Assembly: GCA_964570175.1 (NCBI GenBank)
Contig: CAZMXG010000003.1
Coordinates: 1-64,000 of the forward strand
DNA length: 64,000 bases
Source: RBC074 sp964570175
GTDB lineage: Bacteria > Acidobacteriota > Blastocatellia > RBC074
Reading direction: 5' to 3'
Positions 1 through 7,991 of this stretch are shown piece after piece. The notes beneath the pieces are model-generated. The model was not told where the DNA came from. It saw only the letters and a list, made by a program, of their open reading frames with translations, and did no database searches. Made by a program: the position numbers and the translations under genes. Each line of letters opens with the position of its first letter. Position 1 is the first letter of the stretch.

Positions 1-834
1 CGCCATGGTGTTGCCCGAAACCAGCAGGATGGTGAACGTAACGGCGGCGCAAATCGAAAGCAGGATCAACTTTACGTCGCCCAGAAAGGAAAGGAAGCTC
101 AGGCCAAATGCTTGCTCGGTTTCTGTCTTGGTTTGCGCCGGAGAGTTGCGAAACAGGTCATCCACGGCTTTTGAGATTGTATTGGCATCTTCCGGACGCT
201 CCATGCGGATGTTGAACGTGCCAACCGTGTCGCGCATATCGCCGGACAAAAGCTCATTCAGATATTTGTAGTGAAAAATCAGGCTTTCATTGTCTTGCGG
301 TCCTGAAAAGACTCCACGCAGGACAAGTTCCAGGTTGACGGGATAGATGTCTCCCAGAATCGTGATTCGGTCGCCGATTTTCAGGTTGTGACGCGCAGCC
401 GTTTTGCGTCCCACGATGCAGGCGGCAGGCTCTCTGATGAACGCTTCTCGCTCACTGTCGGAAAGCTTGTACTCAGGGTTGAGCGTACCGAATTTTTCCG
501 CTTCCACGCCGAATCGCGCGAACATATTGGCGGAATCCCGATTGTCTTTGTAGGTGCCGCCAAACCATTGAAAGATCATGACTTCTTTGACGCCCGGCAC
601 TTGCTTGATTCGTGCTTCATAGGAGGCAGGGAGGGGGTTTGCCAGCGATACCCTGTGGCGAGTCACCAGCCGAAGCGCTTGATCGGGCGTGGGATCGGAA
701 AAGAAAAACGCACGGTATATGGCCACCAGCAGTCCCAGCAGGCACAGCGAAACTGCGATGCTGATGATTGTCAGTAGAGAGCGGCGGCGATTGCGAAGAC
801 TATTTCTGAAGATCAATGAGAGATGACGAAACAT
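1..834 (-). CDS. MacB/FtsX-type ABC transporter permease, partial (N-terminal part)
   Basis: The gene reads leftward from an ATG at 834 and runs off the window edge without a stop, giving 278 codons. The protein starts MFRHLSLIFRNSLRNRRRSL, followed by a hydrophobic segment at about residues 20-42, then a long soluble region (about 45-250) typical of the periplasmic MacB-like core domain, and a second hydrophobic segment that begins just before the edge. This order matches the permeases of the MacB/FtsX family, including the large ADOP permeases common in Acidobacteriota. Such proteins work with an ATPase subunit in efflux or lipoprotein-related transport, but the substrate cannot be read here. 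The C-terminal half and any partner ATPase lie outside the window. Confidence 0.8.
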   Translation of the reverse strand, partial: MFRHLSLIFRNSLRNRRRSLLTIISIAVSLCLLGLLVAIYRAFFFSDPTPDQALRLVTRHRVSLANPLPASYEARIKQVPGVKEVMIFQWFGGTYKDNRDSANMFARFGVEAEKFGTLNPEYKLSDSEREAFIREPAACIVGRKTAARHNLKIGDRITILGDIYPVNLELVLRGVFSGPQDNESLIFHYKYLNELLSGDMRDTVGTFNIRMERPEDANTISKAVDDLFRNSPAQTKTETEQAFGLSFLSFLGDVKLILLSICAAVTFTILLVSGNTMA

Positions 835-920
835 AGTGGTTGACCTCAGTTGCGTTGTACGGCGTGTAAAACGGGAAGTTTCATCTTAGCAACATAATTT
901 TTAGAGGCAAGCAAAACTGA

Positions 921-956
921 GAAAAAAAATGCTGAAGCTTGTCAGCCTCAGCATTT
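921..956 (-). terminator. Rho-independent terminator closing the glnN/small-ORF transcript
   Basis: AAATGCTGA (927-935) pairs with TCAGCATTT (948-956) in a 9-bp stem. On the minus strand the stem is followed by a run of T (921-929). It lies just downstream of the minus-strand ORF ending at 995 and upstream of the permease gene, so it separates the two transcripts. Confidence 0.8.
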
Positions 957-994
957 CAAAATCTGAAAAGGAGAGTTGGTTGGCAAAAATCAGG

Positions 995-1219
995 TTAATG
1001 TCTGGCCAGCTTTCGCGTCGCACTGTGGTGCGAAACCGGCTGCCCGCCGTAATTCGGGCGCAAAGTCAGCTCGATATCCAATAAACGCAGATCGCCGATG
1101 AACTTTCTAAGGTCTTCCAGCACAAAGGTTTTGAACTCTTCTTCAGAGTCAAACCGCTCGCGCAAATGCAGCAGAAAACTCATCATTTCGCTTGGTTTGT
1201 CGTTTCGAGATGCAGACAT
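995..1219 (-). CDS. Small conserved-looking hypothetical protein (74 aa)
   Basis: I do not recognise a family. The protein has an amphipathic, charged middle with alternating hydrophobic residues (FLLHLRERFDSEEEFKTFV then LEDLRKFIGDLRLLDIEL), as expected of a folded helical polypeptide. A terminator follows within about 40 bp of the stop, which supports a genuine transcript end. It lies 77 bp downstream of glnN on the same strand and could be co-transcribed with it. No strong Shine-Dalgarno sequence precedes the ATG. It may be a real small gene or a chance ORF; composition and the terminator favour a gene. Confidence 0.5.
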   Translation of the reverse strand: MSASRNDKPSEMMSFLLHLRERFDSEEEFKTFVLEDLRKFIGDLRLLDIELTLRPNYGGQPVSHHSATRKLARH

Positions 1220-1248
1220 AACGTATCAATATCCGGATTGTAAAGTTC

Positions 1249-1279
1249 CGGTTTCCAGTGAAAAGCCAACTGGAAACCG
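1249..1279 (-). promoter_or_regulatory. Perfect 11-bp stem-loop between glnN and the small ORF
   Basis: CGGTTTCCAGT (1249-1259) and ACTGGAAACCG (1269-1279) form a perfect 11-bp stem with a 9-nt loop. It sits just after the glnN stop and before the small downstream ORF. There is no T run after it on the minus strand, so it may act as an mRNA 3'-end stabiliser or partial attenuator, not a classical terminator. Confidence 0.55.
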
Positions 1280-1296
1280 AAAATTGATGAGTGCGC

Positions 1297-3489
1297 TTAG
1301 CACAAGAAAAGCATTTCGCGGTACTTCGGCAGCGGCCAGAGTCCATCGTCAATGCTCAGTTCCAACTTGTCGCAAGCTTCGCGGACAGAGGCCATCGCTT
1401 CCGAAACGCCGTGGGCAAATGCCGTAGCCTTCTTTTCCAGGTTATCGGTTTCAGCTTTTTCGGCTGCGTGATCCAGTTCGCCAAGCGCTGCTGTCAGGCC
1501 GGCAATCAAGTCGGCGAAGGATTCGACCTGTGCTTTTTGTGCTGAAAGCGAATTGCCGCTGATGCCTGCGGCGGCCAGCGCGGCAACTGATCCTGCAATT
1601 TGAGCCTGATGATTGAACGCCGCTGGAAGCACGGAAGTCGAGGCGATTTCTTTTAATGCGGCGACTTCGATTTCCAGGTCTTTGATGTAGCGTTCCAATT
1701 CCAGGTGATACCGTGATTCCAGTTCGTCGGCTTTGTACACGCCGGATTTGGTGAAGAGCGCTTTGACATCCTTGGACTTCAATTGAGCCAATGATTCCGG
1801 CGTCTTTGCCAGATTCAACAACCCGCGTTTGGCCGCTTCTTCACGCCATTCGTCAGAATAGCCGTTGCCTTCAAAGCGAATGTGTTTGGTTTCAATGACA
1901 TATTCTCGGATAACGTCAATCACGGCTTTGTCGAAGTCTTTGGTTTTCTTCAACGAAGCTTCCAGGCGAGTTGCCATTTCGGCCAGCGATTCGCCGACAG
2001 CCGCGTTCAGGGTTGCCATCGGCGTCGCGGTCGAAGCAGACGATGCCACCGCGCGGAATTCGAACTTGTTGCCAGTGAAAGCAAACGGCGAAGTTCGGTT
2101 GCGGTCGGTGTTGTCTTTGGCAATTTCGGGCAGCTTCGACAAACCCATCGAAATGACCTGTTTGGCCGACGTTGAACCTTTCAACTTGCCCGCTTCAATG
2201 GCATCCAGAATTTTGGTCAATGCGTCGCCTAAAAAGACAGAAATGATGGCTGGGGGGGCTTCGTTCGCGCCCAGCCGATGATCGTTGCCCGATCCGGCGA
2301 TGGCTGCACGCAAAGCACCTTGATGTTTGTAAACGGCTTTCATCGTTGCCAACAAGAACACCAGGAATTGCAGATTTTTTTCCGGCGTTGCGCCTGGTTC
2401 CAGCAGATTTTCGCCATCACTGGTCGCCATGGACCAATTGTTATGTTTGCCGCTGCCGTTGATTCCAGCAAAGGGTTTTTCGTGAATCAGGAAGGCCAGG
2501 TTGTGACGTTTGGCCACCTGACGCAGCATTTCCATCGTCAATTGATTGTGGTCTGTGGCTACGCTGACCGATTCAAACATCGGCGCGGTTTCAAACTGCG
2601 CGGGCGCGACTTCATTGTGACGAGTTTTGACAGGAATCCCCAACTTGAACAATTCATGTTCGAATTCCTGCATGAACGCCAGGATGCGGGCTTTGATCGA
2701 ACCAAAATACTGATCTTCCAGTTCCTGGCCTTTTGGTGGTTTGGCACCGATCAACGTGCGGCCTGTGGCGATCAAATCGGGACGCAGCGTGTAAAAGGCT
2801 TCGTCAATCAAAAAGTATTCCTGCTCCGGACCCAGAGTCGAAAACACGCGCGAAGCGTTGTTGCTGAAGAGCTTCAATATTTTTTGCGCATTTTGGTTCA
2901 GGTATTCGTCCGAACGAAGCAAAGGTGTTTTCTTATCCAGCACCTGGCCGTGATACGAAATGAAAACTGATGGAATGCACAAGGTTTTGCCGTTTGCGCC
3001 TTCCATAATGAAAATCGGCGTCGAAGGATCCCAGGCAGTGTAACCGCGGGCTTCGAACGTAGCGCGCAAACCGCCCGACGGGAAGCTGGAGGCGTCCGGT
3101 TCGCTCTGAATCAACTGGCTGGCGTCGAAACGCTCTATTGCCGCGCCGTCACTGTCAACGGTCAAAAATGTGTCATGCTTTTCGGCAGTAATGCCCGTAT
3201 TCGGCTGAAACCAATGCGTGTAATGAGTGGCGCCTTTTTCAATCGCCCACTCTTTGACTGCGTGCGCGACAGATGCCGCGATGGATTGATCTAGCTTGTG
3301 GCCGCCGTGGATCGTTTTCACCAGCGACTTATAAACGGCCTTTGGCAGTTTTTCTGCCATCACTTTTTGACTGAAAGTATTGCATCCGAAATATTCTGAA
3401 GCTTTCAGCCCATTGCCAATTGTGCGCGGCGTGCGTTTACTGACCTCAGCAATTGCCCACAAACGCCCCTGATTTCCTGTCGTGCTCAT
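1297..3489 (-). CDS. glnN: Glutamine synthetase type III
   Basis: The enzyme makes glutamine from glutamate, ammonia and ATP. At 730 residues it matches the GSIII family, which is far longer than GSI (about 470). Visible catalytic-domain motifs include LGPEQEYFLID around residue 220, NEVAPAQFE around 290, the GINGSGKHNNWS signature around 345, and the ENRTSPFAF-type loop (here NRTSPFAFTGNKFEFR) around 470. The C-terminal 200 residues are helical, as in the family. The ATG at 3489 is preceded by AGGAGAATCT, a usable ribosome binding site. Upstream lie a sigma-54-type promoter and repeats next to a sigma-54 activator gene, which points to nitrogen-responsive control. The small ORF at 995-1219 may share the transcript. 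Confidence 0.95.
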   Translation of the reverse strand: MSTTGNQGRLWAIAEVSKRTPRTIGNGLKASEYFGCNTFSQKVMAEKLPKAVYKSLVKTIHGGHKLDQSIAASVAHAVKEWAIEKGATHYTHWFQPNTGITAEKHDTFLTVDSDGAAIERFDASQLIQSEPDASSFPSGGLRATFEARGYTAWDPSTPIFIMEGANGKTLCIPSVFISYHGQVLDKKTPLLRSDEYLNQNAQKILKLFSNNASRVFSTLGPEQEYFLIDEAFYTLRPDLIATGRTLIGAKPPKGQELEDQYFGSIKARILAFMQEFEHELFKLGIPVKTRHNEVAPAQFETAPMFESVSVATDHNQLTMEMLRQVAKRHNLAFLIHEKPFAGINGSGKHNNWSMATSDGENLLEPGATPEKNLQFLVFLLATMKAVYKHQGALRAAIAGSGNDHRLGANEAPPAIISVFLGDALTKILDAIEAGKLKGSTSAKQVISMGLSKLPEIAKDNTDRNRTSPFAFTGNKFEFRAVASSASTATPMATLNAAVGESLAEMATRLEASLKKTKDFDKAVIDVIREYVIETKHIRFEGNGYSDEWREEAAKRGLLNLAKTPESLAQLKSKDVKALFTKSGVYKADELESRYHLELERYIKDLEIEVAALKEIASTSVLPAAFNHQAQIAGSVAALAAAGISGNSLSAQKAQVESFADLIAGLTAALGELDHAAEKAETDNLEKKATAFAHGVSEAMASVREACDKLELSIDDGLWPLPKYREMLFLC

Positions 3490-3602
3490 AGATTCTCCTG
3501 TAAGTGGATTTGATGGTGAACAAAGCTTTGATATTTGTTCGCCCGAAAAAACGAAAATGATTCCTAGATTGTATAGAGATTAGGATTTCAGCCAGTCTCT
3601 AA

Positions 3603-3618
3603 AGCAACTGGCTTGCCA
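3603..3618 (-). promoter_or_regulatory. Sigma-54 (-24/-12) promoter of glnN
   Basis: On the minus strand the sequence reads TGGCAAGCCAGTTGCT. The -24 GG and -12 GC are separated by exactly 10 bp, and both the TGGCA and TTGC blocks match the sigma-54 consensus (TGGCACG-N4-TTGCW) closely. Transcription would start near 3592, leaving an untranslated leader of about 100 nt before glnN. The adjacent gene encodes a sigma-54 activator, which makes the assignment stronger than sequence alone would. Confidence 0.75.
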
Positions 3619-3679
3619 GCGTCTGACAAAATTGGCCGAAGCCCACTAAGTGCTAGATTCCATTGCGTGTAGTCGTATG

Positions 3680-3753
3680 CCTCTTTGTCGGCTAGGTTTG
3701 ATAGTTCTTTCAAAATTGTCGGCTGGAAAAAGAGATGGTACGAAATTGTCGCT
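3680..3753 (-). promoter_or_regulatory. Three phased direct repeats, candidate enhancer (UAS) for the sigma-54 activator
   Basis: The block TTGTCG(GCT) occurs at 3685-3693 and 3716-3724, with a variant TTGTCGCT at 3746-3753. Spacings are 31 and 30 bp, about three helical turns. The array lies about 67-135 bp upstream of the -24 element, the usual distance for enhancer sites bound by the Fis-type helix-turn-helix of sigma-54 activators. Read on the minus strand the core is CGACAAWWW. A related core (TGACAAAATTG, 3624-3634) lies next to the promoter on the other strand. Binding is an inference. Confidence 0.55.
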
Positions 3754-3760
3754 CAATGGC

Positions 3761-5287
3761 TCAGCCCTTAAACCGGTTGCAGTCAATTTCGTACTTTTTG
3801 ACCTTGTAACCTAAAATCCTTTCGGTTGTGTCGAGCATACGAGCCGCACGGGCGCGATTACCACGAGCGGTTTTTAGCGCATCCTGAATCAGTTCTTTTT
3901 CAAAAGCACCGACCGCCTGGTCTAAGCCGACTTTTGTGACAGTGCCGGAACCTTCTGCCGTTTGCAGCGAAGGCGGCATATGAAATCCATGAACAACGTT
4001 ACCATCGCAAACCAGCGTGGCGCGTTCAATCACATTTTCCAGTTCCCGGACATTTCCAGGCCAGTGATAACTCATCAGCATGTCAATCGCAGGCGTCGAA
4101 ATTCGCCGTATACGCTTGCCGCTTTGGCGAGCGTATTTTTCCAGAAAGTGGTCCGCCAGCAGCAAAATATCGGTTTTACGTTCGCGCAAGGGCGGCAGGT
4201 AGATCGAAAATACATTTAACCGGTAGTACAAATCCGAACGAAAACGTCCGTCGGACACCGCTGTTTCCAAATCAACGTTGGTTGCGGCAATCAATCGGAC
4301 ATTGACCTTGATTGTTTCCGTTCCGCCGACGCGCTCGAATTCACGTTCCTGCAATACGCGCAGCAACTTAACCTGCATTGCCGGGGACAAATCGCCGATT
4401 TCATCCAGAAACAAAGTGCCGCCTTCGGCCAGTTCAAACCGGCCGCGTTTGCGTGCAATCGCCCCCGTAAAAGCTCCTTTTTCGTGTCCGAACAACTCGG
4501 CTTCAATCAAGCTTTCGGGCAAGGCGGCGCAATTCACTTTGACAAAAGGTTTGGCCGCGCGCGGGCTGTTGTAATGAATGGCATGGGCCACCAGTTCTTT
4601 GCCCGTGCCGGATTCGCCGCGAATTAAAACGGTTGTGTTGGTGTGAGCCACCTGCGCGACCTGTTCATAAATTTCGCGCATTTCCTTGCTGGTGCCAACG
4701 ATATTGCGAAAGTCGTACTTTTGTTGAAGCTCACGCTTCAGATGCGCGTTTTCATCAACCAACTGGGCTTTTTCCTGCTCAACCATCTGCGATAGCTTCA
4801 GACTTTGCGAAATCATCCCGGCGACAATGGTCAAAAATTTGACTGTGTCGTCGTAATTGCGGTTTTGTTTGTAAGGATAAGTGATTGAAAGAGCGCCCAT
4901 GGTTTTGCGGCGGTCTTTGATCGGAACGCAAATGAAAGATTCTTCCTGGCCCGGAGCACGTTTGCGCGTGCGGTTCAAAAACAACGGCTCTTTGCTGATT
5001 TGCGGAACGATAATGGGCTTGCCGGTTGAAACCACACGACCTGTAATGCCTTCGTCCAGCTTGTAGCGCCCTCGCTGGCGTTCGCCTTCGCTCATCCCGA
5101 AAGCGTATTGAATGGAAAGGGAATTGCCGTCTTCCAGCAATGCCACGGCTCCACGCCGCAAGCCGACATCGCGATCCAGAATTTCCAATACCTTCTCAAT
5201 GACTTCCCGGATGTTGAATGTCGAACCAAGCGCCTTGCTTACTTCAAGCAGCGCCGAAAGTTTTTTGATCTGTAGCGACTCTTCCAT
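3761..5287 (-). CDS. Sigma-54-dependent transcriptional activator with GAF domain (NifA-like)
   Basis: The 508-residue protein has the classic enhancer-binding-protein order. A GAF sensory domain spans about residues 25-165. A sigma-54 interaction AAA+ domain spans about 190-425, with Walker A GESGTGKE, the sigma-54 contact loop GAFTGA, and Walker B-like GGTLFLDEIG. A Fis-type helix-turn-helix occupies the C-terminus (RARAARMLDTTERIL). GAF plus AAA+ plus Fis is the NifA architecture, but no nif genes are in view, so a role in nitrogen assimilation through glnN is more likely than nitrogen fixation. The gene directly precedes glnN on the same strand, with the candidate enhancer and sigma-54 promoter in the 270-bp gap. 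GAF ligands vary between family members; the signal is unknown. Confidence 0.9.
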   Translation of the reverse strand: MEESLQIKKLSALLEVSKALGSTFNIREVIEKVLEILDRDVGLRRGAVALLEDGNSLSIQYAFGMSEGERQRGRYKLDEGITGRVVSTGKPIIVPQISKEPLFLNRTRKRAPGQEESFICVPIKDRRKTMGALSITYPYKQNRNYDDTVKFLTIVAGMISQSLKLSQMVEQEKAQLVDENAHLKRELQQKYDFRNIVGTSKEMREIYEQVAQVAHTNTTVLIRGESGTGKELVAHAIHYNSPRAAKPFVKVNCAALPESLIEAELFGHEKGAFTGAIARKRGRFELAEGGTLFLDEIGDLSPAMQVKLLRVLQEREFERVGGTETIKVNVRLIAATNVDLETAVSDGRFRSDLYYRLNVFSIYLPPLRERKTDILLLADHFLEKYARQSGKRIRRISTPAIDMLMSYHWPGNVRELENVIERATLVCDGNVVHGFHMPPSLQTAEGSGTVTKVGLDQAVGAFEKELIQDALKTARGNRARAARMLDTTERILGYKVKKYEIDCNRFKG

Positions 5288-5307
5288 AAACTCCTATGTG
5301 TATAAAC

Positions 5308-5349
5308 GACAAAAATGTTTTGCAATTGGTTCTGTATAACATTTTTGTC
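5308..5349. promoter_or_regulatory. Perfect 12-bp inverted repeat in the divergent promoter region
   Basis: GACAAAAATGTT (5308-5319) and AACATTTTTGTC (5338-5349) form a perfect inverted repeat with an 18-bp spacer. It begins about 20 bp upstream of the activator start codon. The half-site core (C/T)GACAAAAATG resembles the CGACAATTTTG cores in front of glnN, and a further CGACAAAACTG occurs at 5512-5522 before the DUF481 gene. It is a candidate operator for autoregulation of the activator. Confidence 0.5.
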
Positions 5350-5545
5350 ATTTCCGTTAAAAGGGACTGCCTGCCGGTTCAGGATGTTTTGCGATTCTTC
5401 CTCTGTTTTAACAATGGGATACGCATTTCAGCTTGATAGACAGAACAAACCCGCCTTGTTAGGATGCAAGCACCGTACAAAATCAATAGATTCCCCACAA
5501 AAATGTCTTGGCGACAAAACTGCCGACCTTTTATCAAGGAGAATT

Positions 5546-6622
5546 ATGCCCAAAAGAGCGCTTATCTATTTTGTGTTGTGTTTTATATGTCTTGCCTGCG
5601 GAGCGAGTGCGTTGGCTGACGAATTAAAGTTGAAAAATGGCGACCGCCTGACGGGGACCATTATCAAAGCCGATGGGAAAACGCTGACCCTTAACACGGA
5701 TTATGCGGGAACAATCAATATTTCAACCGATGCAATAGCCGAAGTCGTTTCAAAAGATCCGCTTTATCTGGAAACAAACGATGGCAAAACAATCATCGGG
5801 AAAATAGAAGCCAGCGGCGGCAAATATGAAGTTGAAACCAAAGAAGCAAATAAAGTATCGGGGGAAATGAGCGCGGTTCGGGCAATTCGTTCCCAGGCAG
5901 AACAAGCCGCTTACGAACGCATGCTCAAACCAAGTTGGTTTGATTTGTGGAATGGTGGATTGGATTTCGGCTACAGCCTGACAACCGGCAATACGCGAAC
6001 AAACAATCTGGCGCTTGGAGCAAACCTCAGTCGCCAGAGCAAGCGTGATAAAACCACCCTTTATGCCGCGTACATCAACGCCAAGAACAAAAACAAGGGA
6101 GTTACTGAAACCACTGCAAATGCGATTCGTGGCGGTGGGCGATACGAAATCAACCTTTCCAGCCGCGTGACAACATTCGGGTTTGCCGATTTTGAATACA
6201 ATCAGATTCAACTGCTGGATTTGCGTTCAGTGTTGGGCGGAGGTTTTGGCTATTACTTGGTCAAAAAAGACCGCATGCAATTACAGGCTTTCGGAGGCGG
6301 CGCGTACAATCGGGAAAATTTCTCAACCGGGTTGCGGCGCAATTCAGGCGAACTTTTTATTGGCGAAGATTTCGCGCTGAAAATTTCCGATCGTGTATTA
6401 TTCAAAGAGCGCTATCAACTGTTCCCAAACATGACGGAACGAGGCGAATATCGTCATACCTTCGATAGTTCGCTGACAACAAAGCTGACAAACTGGATGA
6501 CCTGGAACGTGACGGCAAGCAATCGTTATATTTCCAATCCCCCGTCGGGATCGAAAAATAACGATCTGCTGCTGACAACCGGAATCGGCGTCAGCTTCAC
6601 AAACTTCAATTTTAAGAAGTGA
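5546..6622 (+). CDS. DUF481 family outer-membrane beta-barrel protein
   Basis: The start at 5546 is preceded by AAGGAG at 5536-5541 and opens a clear signal peptide (MPKRALIYFVLCFICLACG, cleavage near ALADE). Residues about 27-110 form a small beta domain with repeated LKNGDRLTG- and KTIIGKIEA-type strands. From about residue 130 the sequence becomes alternating beta strands rich in aromatic and Gly residues (DFGYSLTTGNTRTNNL, GGGFGYYLVKKDRMQLQAFGG), matching DUF481/YdiY-like barrels. The last residue is lysine, not the usual phenylalanine of barrel proteins. The function of the family is not well defined; location in the outer membrane is the safe statement. Upstream codons up to 5315 are open but lack a ribosome binding site. 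Confidence 0.85.
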   Translation: MPKRALIYFVLCFICLACGASALADELKLKNGDRLTGTIIKADGKTLTLNTDYAGTINISTDAIAEVVSKDPLYLETNDGKTIIGKIEASGGKYEVETKEANKVSGEMSAVRAIRSQAEQAAYERMLKPSWFDLWNGGLDFGYSLTTGNTRTNNLALGANLSRQSKRDKTTLYAAYINAKNKNKGVTETTANAIRGGGRYEINLSSRVTTFGFADFEYNQIQLLDLRSVLGGGFGYYLVKKDRMQLQAFGGGAYNRENFSTGLRRNSGELFIGEDFALKISDRVLFKERYQLFPNMTERGEYRHTFDSSLTTKLTNWMTWNVTASNRYISNPPSGSKNNDLLLTTGIGVSFTNFNFKK

Positions 6623-6628
6623 TTTGGC

Positions 6629-6663
6629 TTGGGCAGTGCCGCGTAGGCAGCGGCACTGCCCAA
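6629..6663. terminator. Bidirectional terminator between convergent genes
   Basis: TTGGGCAGTGCCGC (6629-6642) and GCGGCACTGCCCAA (6650-6663) form a perfect 14-bp stem with a 7-nt loop. It fills the gap between the convergent DUF481 and DUF2203 genes and lies only 6 and 4 bp from their stop codons. T runs are short on both sides. Confidence 0.75.
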
Positions 6664-6667
6664 ATGT

Positions 6668-7036
6668 TTAGAGTGGCTGGCGCCCGGCAAAGCCTGCATC
6701 GGTATCGTGCCACCATTCGATGAAATCTTCGCCTTTCATCCAACAAAGCAGCACAACACGGCCATCGCGCATGTGCGGAAAGTCGCACAACCCTTTGTCG
6801 AAATCTTTGATTTCGACGCCGAGTTCCAGGATTTCCTGTGCTGAAGCCAGAAACGTCGTCAAGGCGTTAACGTACTCGCCTGAGCGCATGATGCCGCCGC
6901 CGCCAGATTGCTGACTGGCAAGCTTGGTATGTGAAGCAAGTCTGCCCATTGTCTCGCGGGCGCGGTCAATCTTGCGCCATAGCCTTTTGACATCTGGCAA
7001 CAGAGCGTTGGCTTCTTCGACTGTAAATAGTCTCAT
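6668..7036 (-). CDS. DUF2203 family protein
   Basis: The 122-residue protein starts MRLFTVEEANALLPDVKRLW, the characteristic opening of DUF2203 proteins, and ends with a conserved-type block (KDFDKGLCDFPHMRDGRVVL then LCWMKGEDFIEWWHD). The first half is helical with a Gly-rich linker (SGGGG), the second half mixed. The open frame extends 21 codons further upstream, but the ATG at 7036 gives the family length and start. No molecular function is established for the family; it is a soluble cytoplasmic protein. Confidence 0.85.
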   Translation of the reverse strand: MRLFTVEEANALLPDVKRLWRKIDRARETMGRLASHTKLASQQSGGGGIMRSGEYVNALTTFLASAQEILELGVEIKDFDKGLCDFPHMRDGRVVLLCWMKGEDFIEWWHDTDAGFAGRQPL

Positions 7037-7211
7037 TCGTTTATCGCTTGTCTTTGGATTGATGTTGGCAATTAGACCAACCGTAAATCGGAAAAGCAAC
7101 CTTCCGATTGCCGTCTGGTATTGCGGATGGAAATCTTGCTCTGACTTAACCCTACAACGTAGTATGCGCGTGCGCTCCCTGAAACAAACAACAGCACCGG
7201 AGGTAGAAGAA

Positions 7212-7901
7212 ATGCTGAAACGATTTTTCGTGTTTATTTGTCTGTTTGTGTTGGCTCAACCCGCCAGCTTGAGCTTTGCCAAAATGCAGGGCTCTCAATC
7301 CGAAATTCCCGCCGGAACGGAGATTCAGTTGAGCTTGAGGGAGCCGCTGAGTTCCAAACTGAGCGAGCCAGGCGATGAAGTCATTGCCACGGTTCGACGC
7401 AATGTCGTAATTGAGGGCCGCACGGTTTTGCAGCAAGGAACGGAAGTATATGGGCGTGTGACGTTGGCTGAAGCTGCAGGGCGCGTTTTCAAAGGCGGAC
7501 GGTTACACGTGACTTTTGAGCGCATCCGGATTGATGGCCAGGAGCAGAAAATCACCGCTGTGATGAAATCGGCGTCGGACTTTTCGCGCGACGAAAAAAT
7601 CAAAACCGATGACGAAGGCACGCTGAAAGGCGGTAAAGACGGTAGTAAATTGCTGTCAAACATCGGCACAGCAGCCGGTATTGGTATGATCGGCGTGACA
7701 ATCGCCATTCTGGCCGGGCGCAGCGATGATGGCTTCGGCGGTTATTACGGGGGAATCAGTCAGGGCGGAGCGATTGCCGGAGCCTCAATTCTCGGCGGCA
7801 GTGTTATCACAGGCGTGCTGATGACCAAAGGAAAGGAAGTTCGCCTGGACCAAAACGCGATCATACGACTGAAGTTGGAACGCCCAGTGGTGATTGGCTG
7901 A
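7212..7901 (+). CDS. Secreted protein with glycine-rich hydrophobic segment, function unknown
   Basis: GGAGG at 7199-7203 precedes the ATG at 7212. The 229-residue product has a signal peptide (MLKRFFVFICLFVLAQPASL), then a beta-rich domain (about 35-130) with the pattern IPAGTEIQLSLREPLSSK, KLSEPGDEVIATV and VLQQGTEVYGRV, reminiscent of envelope proteins that set limits on TraB- or SLH-like beta-barrel domains. A Gly/Ala/Ser-rich hydrophobic stretch (about 150-205) could insert in a membrane as a glycine-zipper. I cannot assign a family with confidence. It shares overall style (signal peptide, small beta domain, Gly-rich segment) with the gene at 60296-60775. An envelope location is an inference. 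Confidence 0.7.
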   Translation: MLKRFFVFICLFVLAQPASLSFAKMQGSQSEIPAGTEIQLSLREPLSSKLSEPGDEVIATVRRNVVIEGRTVLQQGTEVYGRVTLAEAAGRVFKGGRLHVTFERIRIDGQEQKITAVMKSASDFSRDEKIKTDDEGTLKGGKDGSKLLSNIGTAAGIGMIGVTIAILAGRSDDGFGGYYGGISQGGAIAGASILGGSVITGVLMTKGKEVRLDQNAIIRLKLERPVVIG

Positions 7902-7991
7902 TTCAAGCATCGTGCTATTTATGGAGCCTGGCTTTCGCTTTCCAACTCGCGAAAGTCAGCATTCGAAACTTCAACAGGAGAACCATTAACA

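Noticed and set aside
3761..5287. Calling the sigma-54 activator NifA of a nitrogen-fixation cluster
   Set aside because: Architecture fits, but no nif gene is nearby and GAF-type activators serve many pathways; the neighbour is glnN.
5508..5523. Possible sigma-54 promoter (GG-N10-GC) before the DUF481 gene
   Set aside because: The -24 and -12 blocks match poorly beyond GG and GC, and transcription would start on top of the ribosome binding site.
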